A DNA stretch of 7,039 nt from an uncultured Sphingosinicella sp. (GTDB lineage: Bacteria > Pseudomonadota > Alphaproteobacteria > Sphingomonadales > Sphingomonadaceae): contig CAMPIH010000121.1 of NCBI GenBank assembly GCA_946886275.1, positions 1-7,039 of the forward strand, written 5' to 3'. The notes beneath the pieces were generated by a model. The model worked only from the letters and a program-made list of their open reading frames with translations. It searched no databases and had not been told where the DNA came from. This document shows, one piece after another, positions 6,816-7,039 of this stretch (the stretch's first letter is position 1; each line of letters opens with the position of its first letter). Made by a program: the position numbers and the translations under genes.

Positions 6816-6816
6816 A

Positions 6817-7039
6817 CCCGAGGGACAATACCCCCCCACCGGTTAACAAATTGCTCAGGGTTCGGGCGATCTGCGGAGCGCGCAAGCAGCGCGGCGCGAC
6901 CGGCGCAAGTAATAAGGTGAGGAACGCGGTTGACGAGGGTGGTTAATGTGAAGGGGCGCTCGGACAGCAGGCGACGGTGGGCGCTCGCAGGCCCTTTGGT
7001 TCACGCGAAGGCGCGAAGGAGAAGGAAGGCGCGAAGGAT
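6817..7039. other. Non-coding region upstream of the GGDEF-EAL gene
   Basis: No convincing reading frame, tRNA or rRNA is seen here. It should hold the promoter of the - strand cyclic-di-GMP gene. A run of seven C at 6831-6837 (G on the - strand) and a GTTAAC palindrome at 6842-6847 are visible, but no pair of -35/-10 boxes with normal spacing stands out. The G+C content falls in patches (6841-6855, 6905-6917) compared with the genes. The next gene presumably lies beyond the right edge. Confidence 0.5.
7007..7038 (+). repeat. Short purine-rich direct repeat at the window edge
   Basis: GAAGGCGCGAAGGA occurs at 7007-7020 and again at 7025-7038, separated by GAAG, so a GAAGG/GCGAAGG pattern runs to the end of the window. 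It may continue to the right. It resembles short intergenic purine-rich repeats of the CGCRAAGG type, but the family cannot be named from this fragment. Confidence 0.6.

Noticed and set aside
5440..6846. 468-codon open frame on the + strand
   Set aside because: It is the antisense shadow of the GGDEF-EAL gene, with Asp/Glu/Gly/Ala-biased translation and no recognisable domain; long antisense frames are expected at this GC content.
6826..6850. TTGTTA and TATTGT on the - strand as a promoter of the GGDEF-EAL gene
   Set aside because: The spacing is about 13 bases, too short for a normal sigma-70-type promoter, and the TATTGT lies very close to the ribosome site.
6842..6947. TTAA half-sites as CtrA binding sites
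   Set aside because: The full TTAA-N7-TTAA arrangement is absent; only isolated TTAA tetramers about 100 bases apart are present.
6930..6952. TTGACG with a nearby TTAATG as a + strand promoter
   Set aside because: The two boxes are too close together and no -10-like hexamer lies 16-18 bases after TTGACG.
1..7039. GANTC motifs as an enriched or depleted regulatory signal
   Set aside because: By eye there are roughly two dozen, close to what base composition predicts; many come from GGA-GTC or GGA-ATC codon pairs. An exact count was not made.

Overview
The window is high-GC (roughly two thirds G+C by eye), densely coding DNA with strong G/C preference at third codon positions. It most resembles an alphaproteobacterium of the sphingomonad group (Sphingomonadales). 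The clues are the gene content, two tandem exported amidohydrolases beside a peptide transporter, and an intergenic inverted hairpin pair built on a CCAGC-GAAG-GCTGG core of a kind I associate with sphingomonad genomes. The taxon is an inference, because no rRNA or other marker gene is present.

Left half (1-4342, + strand): three genes lie head to tail with essentially no spacing. They are the 3' portion of a POT/PTR2 proton-coupled peptide transporter (cut by the left edge), a lipoprotein amidohydrolase with a complete-looking metal site, and a second Sec-exported amidohydrolase. The first junction has 0 bp between stop and ATG. The second is a 4-bp GTGA overlap. This is a classic translationally coupled operon. 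Both amidohydrolases are 468 residues and share their N- and C-terminal signatures, but the second has lost the HxH motif and most other metal ligands. The pair therefore looks like an enzyme plus a degenerate partner. Given the transporter, a role in peptide or amino-acid-derivative scavenging at the cell envelope is plausible but not shown.

Centre (4343-4474): the convergent gap between the + operon and the - strand wrbA holds two palindromic hairpins in inverted orientation. Their stems differ by compensatory base-pair changes. The element looks like a REP/BIME-type repeat and may also end transcription from both sides.

Right half (4475-6801, - strand): wrbA, an FMN-dependent NAD(P)H:quinone oxidoreductase with a short extra C-terminal tail, lies 131 bp downstream of a membrane-anchored GGDEF-EAL cyclic-di-GMP protein. 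That protein starts at a TTG codon with a good ribosome-binding site. Its GGDEF half looks intact. Its EAL half keeps most catalytic residues but carries EGL in place of EAL and a serine in place of the second Glu of EGVET.

Right edge (6817-7039): no gene is visible. The stretch holds the upstream region of the GGDEF-EAL gene and, at the edge, a short purine-rich direct repeat. I see no phage genes, transposases, CRISPR arrays, tRNAs or rRNAs. The most noteworthy items are the degenerate second amidohydrolase and the covarying inverted hairpin pair.
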